This document shows, in pieces, positions 15,742-17,086 of a stretch of 17,086 nt of DNA (its first letter is position 1; every line of letters begins with the position of its first letter). The position numbers and the translations under genes are program-made. The notes below the pieces were generated by a model. It searched no databases, had not been told where the DNA came from, and saw nothing but the letters and a program-made list of their open reading frames with translations. Origin of the DNA: an uncultured Rothia sp. (lineage in GTDB: Bacteria > Actinomycetota > Actinomycetes > Actinomycetales > Micrococcaceae). The stretch is from assembly GCA_946221065.1 (NCBI GenBank), contig CAMIIO010000022.1, forward strand, positions 1-17,086, read 5' to 3'.

Positions 15742-15906
15742 ATGAACAAGAAGACGACCCCTTTACTACTGGGACTCTCGGTATTATTCGTATTGGTCGG
15801 GATTTTAAGCGGAGCAACCATCACGTACGCATTTGCGTTTATGTTTGCTATTGGAGCAGTTATTTCAGATTTTTTGAGTGATAAGAATAAAAAGGCTCAC
15901 TCATAA
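15742..15906 (+). CDS. 54-aa two-helix membrane protein, candidate immunity or accessory protein
   Basis: The frame is complete at 54 residues: MNKKTTPLLLGLSVLF and on through two hydrophobic segments (about 8-22 and 27-45, the second AFAFMFAIGAVISDFL), ending in a charged tail SDKNKKAHS. The ribosome site AAGGAGG ends 4 nt before the ATG and is the strongest in the region. It is preceded by the promoter at 15652. The next start codon lies 1 nt after its stop (TAA-A-ATG), so the double-glycine peptide gene is probably translated by coupling. I know no family for it. Small two-helix proteins beside bacteriocin genes are often immunity proteins, usually downstream rather than upstream; that role is inference. 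Confidence 0.7.
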   Translation: MNKKTTPLLLGLSVLFVLVGILSGATITYAFAFMFAIGAVISDFLSDKNKKAHS

Positions 15907-15907
15907 A

Positions 15908-16065
15908 ATGGAAAATATTATCCACTCGAACAAGTCGAGTTCGATGATGCGGAATTAGAGCAAATTTCTGGAGGAATAACACCTGCCTGCATTATCGGAG
16001 GTGGACTAGTAGCAAGCATCCAATGGTATACAAACGACACTGTGAGGGTTATGCATAAGGGGTAA
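15908..16065 (+). pseudogene. Double-glycine leader peptide gene (bacteriocin-like), frameshifted and IS-truncated
   Basis: ATG 15908 as written gives only MENIIHSNKSSSMMRN and stops. With one more A in the AAAA run at 15912-15915 the frame becomes MEKYYPLEQVEFDDA followed by ELEQISGG, a 23-residue leader matching the ELxxIxGG consensus cut by bacteriocin ABC peptidases (C39). The core would be ITPACIIGGGLVASIQWYT, then ND and a few residues. At 16042 IS copy 2 begins, so the last eight or so codons to TAA 16063-16065 are IS sequence. The core has one Cys, a GGG run and a hydrophobic helix-like stretch, as in class II bacteriocins. A class II lanthipeptide or signalling peptide is also possible. 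Its own ribosome site is weak, consistent with coupling. Confidence 0.6.
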
Positions 16066-16943
16066 ACCCCACCCATCAGACAAAGACCCCACCAGGTAGC
16101 AATCTTGAGAGTTAAACCGCCAGAAATAACCTCACCCATACCAAAAAAGACCGTTACCCACCAAACACACCACCGGCCTACACCCCGAGCAATACGCCAC
16201 CTTCCTCACCCTCATCAGCGCCACCATCACCTGGAACCCACCGGCCACCAGAGCCCGCAAACTCACCCTCGCCAACGCTTTGACCATGACCCTGATTTAC
16301 CTGCGATTCAACCACACAGAACATCACCTCGCAGACCGTTTCAGCATCCACCAGTCCACCGTTTCCAGAACCATCAACACCATAGAAAAAGCCCTCACCA
16401 CAGCACTCAAAAGCTACGTCCGGTCCCTGGAATCATCTTTCACCGACCCTGGGTCCGCCGTTGTTGATGGAGCCTTGATTCCCCGTGTGGAACTGGCGCT
16501 CACAAGGGGAGGAAACTTTACTCTGGGAAGCATAAGCGCACCGGGTATAACCATCAAGTGCTCTGCACTTTTGAAGGGAAGTTATTGGCTATCACCGACC
16601 CGGTTGGTGGAGCCGGGCATGATGCTTTTGCTTTCAGGGAGCACTGTCTTGATTAGTTGCTGGATGTGTCTTGGATTCTGGGTGGTCAGGGGTATGTGGG
16701 GTTGGGGGTTTTGGCCCCGGTGAAGAAGCCTGTTGGGGGTCGGGTGTTGAAGGGGGCAGAAGGTGGTGAACTGGGTGCTGGATGCTAAGGGGTCGGTGGC
16801 GGAGCGGGTGATTGCTCATGTTAAGGTGTGGCGGGTTTTGCATACTGGGTTCAGGCGACCGTTGGGGGTGTATGGGCGGGTGTTTTCGGTGGTTTGGGGG
16901 TTGGTGTTTTTTGGGTTGGTGACCCCTTACGCATAACCCTCAC
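16042..16943 (+). mobile_element. Degraded insertion sequence, copy 2 (same family)
   Basis: The element is about 902 bp. The ends are 22-nt inverted repeats (16042-16063 and 16922-16943) with one mismatch; the core is GGGTTATGCATAAGGGGT on the left. The repeat contains the palindrome TTATGCATAA, and copy 1 has TTATTCATAA at the same place. It lies in the same orientation as copy 1 and shares the left subterminal sequence, but is clearly diverged from it. It interrupts the double-glycine peptide gene on the left and an unknown reading frame on the right. I see no clear target duplication. Confidence 0.82.
16154..16936 (+). pseudogene. Transposase pseudogene, copy 2
   Basis: The start codon aligned with copy 1 (TTG) is TTA here. 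The frame then reads LADRFSIHQSTVSRTINTIE (helix-turn-helix) and VVDGALIP (first catalytic Asp). Small indels follow: YSGKHKRTGYNHQVLCTFEG, LLAITDPVGGAGHDAFAF and a stop at CLD-TAG in one frame, GYVGLGVLAPVKK after it, then SVAERVIAHVKVWRVLHTGF and RRPLGVYGRV in another to TAA 16936. It has no start codon, several frameshifts and an internal stop, so it is inactive. It is an independent decay from copy 1. Confidence 0.85.
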
Positions 16944-17086
16944 CGCAAGATGTCGATTTGTGGAATTTCTATTACTCTTTAAAGAGCAACTCGCAAGAGG
17001 GAAGGGAAAGATTTATAGACATACTTGATCATGGGATATTCACAGAAGAACTAGTTATAAATATAAAGCTTTCAGACTTAAAATAC
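16944..17086 (+). CDS. 5'-truncated reading frame running off the window, unknown
   Basis: Immediately after IS copy 2 one frame stays open to the window edge: QDVDLWNFYYSLKSNSQEG, then RERFIDILDHGIFTEELVIN and IKLSDLKY. It has no ATG and no ribosome site, so its 5' part was probably removed by the IS. Composition is AT-rich like the peptide locus. The stretch looks like a genuine soluble protein (mixed charged and aromatic residues). I do not recognise the family. By position it could be a biosynthesis, immunity or transport gene of the same cluster. Confidence 0.4.

Noticed and set aside
14758..16943. Active composite transposon
   Set aside because: Both transposases are pseudogenes, the copies are diverged and no outer target duplication is visible.
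1..17086. CRISPR array, rRNA or tRNA genes
   Set aside because: No regularly spaced repeats and no recognisable stable RNA sequences on either strand.

Overview
The window looks like chromosome of a Micrococcaceae actinobacterium, most likely Rothia. This rests on a moderately GC-rich core, a phenylacetate (paa) cluster in actinobacterial order, PaaR-like operator palindromes and two surface proteins with the actinobacterial 'PPNWP...GPAPxGWxFW' head. The genus is inferred by eye, not by a database search. Base composition changes sharply: about 1-1094 and 14570-17086 are visibly AT-rich or mixed and look like accessory DNA, while 1275-10548 and 12204-14569 look like core genome.

Layout. 1-1094: AT-rich DNA with one small membrane-anchored coiled-coil protein. 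1134-2862: an mgtE magnesium-channel gene on the minus strand, broken by a frameshift in a short GC-dinucleotide tract. It is bracketed by two copies of the same 65-bp imperfect palindrome. 2899-5456 (minus): a TetR-type regulator (PaaR-like), phenylacetate-CoA ligase PaaK and thioesterase PaaI. 5457-5641: a divergent control region with two TetR-type palindromes. 5642-10548 (plus): paaA, paaB, paaC, paaD, paaE and a paaG-like isomerase, closed by a hairpin at 10579-10620. 10797-13394: two tandem paralogous one-pass membrane proteins with long Ser/Thr/Pro-rich tails, each followed by a strong hairpin. The second hairpin is a perfect 66-bp palindrome. 13487-14569 (minus): a two-domain AhpD/CMD-like protein. 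14758-17086: two degraded copies of one IS family in the same orientation, with a small locus between them.

How the genes work together. PaaK makes phenylacetyl-CoA, PaaABCE with PaaD as maturation factor epoxidises the ring, the PaaG-like enzyme isomerises the epoxide to the oxepin, and PaaI removes dead-end thioesters. Ring opening (PaaZ) and the beta-oxidation steps (PaaF, PaaH, PaaJ) are not encoded here.

The most unusual part is the 412-bp segment between the two IS remnants (15630-16041). It has a good promoter, an untracked 54-aa two-helix membrane protein with a near-perfect ribosome binding site and, starting one base after its stop, a peptide gene with a textbook double-glycine leader (ELEQISGG). 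That peptide gene is out of frame with its start by one A in a short A-run, and its 3' end is cut by the second IS. A second truncated reading frame resumes beyond the IS and runs off the window. I read this as the wreck, or a switched-off form, of a bacteriocin-like or signalling peptide locus.
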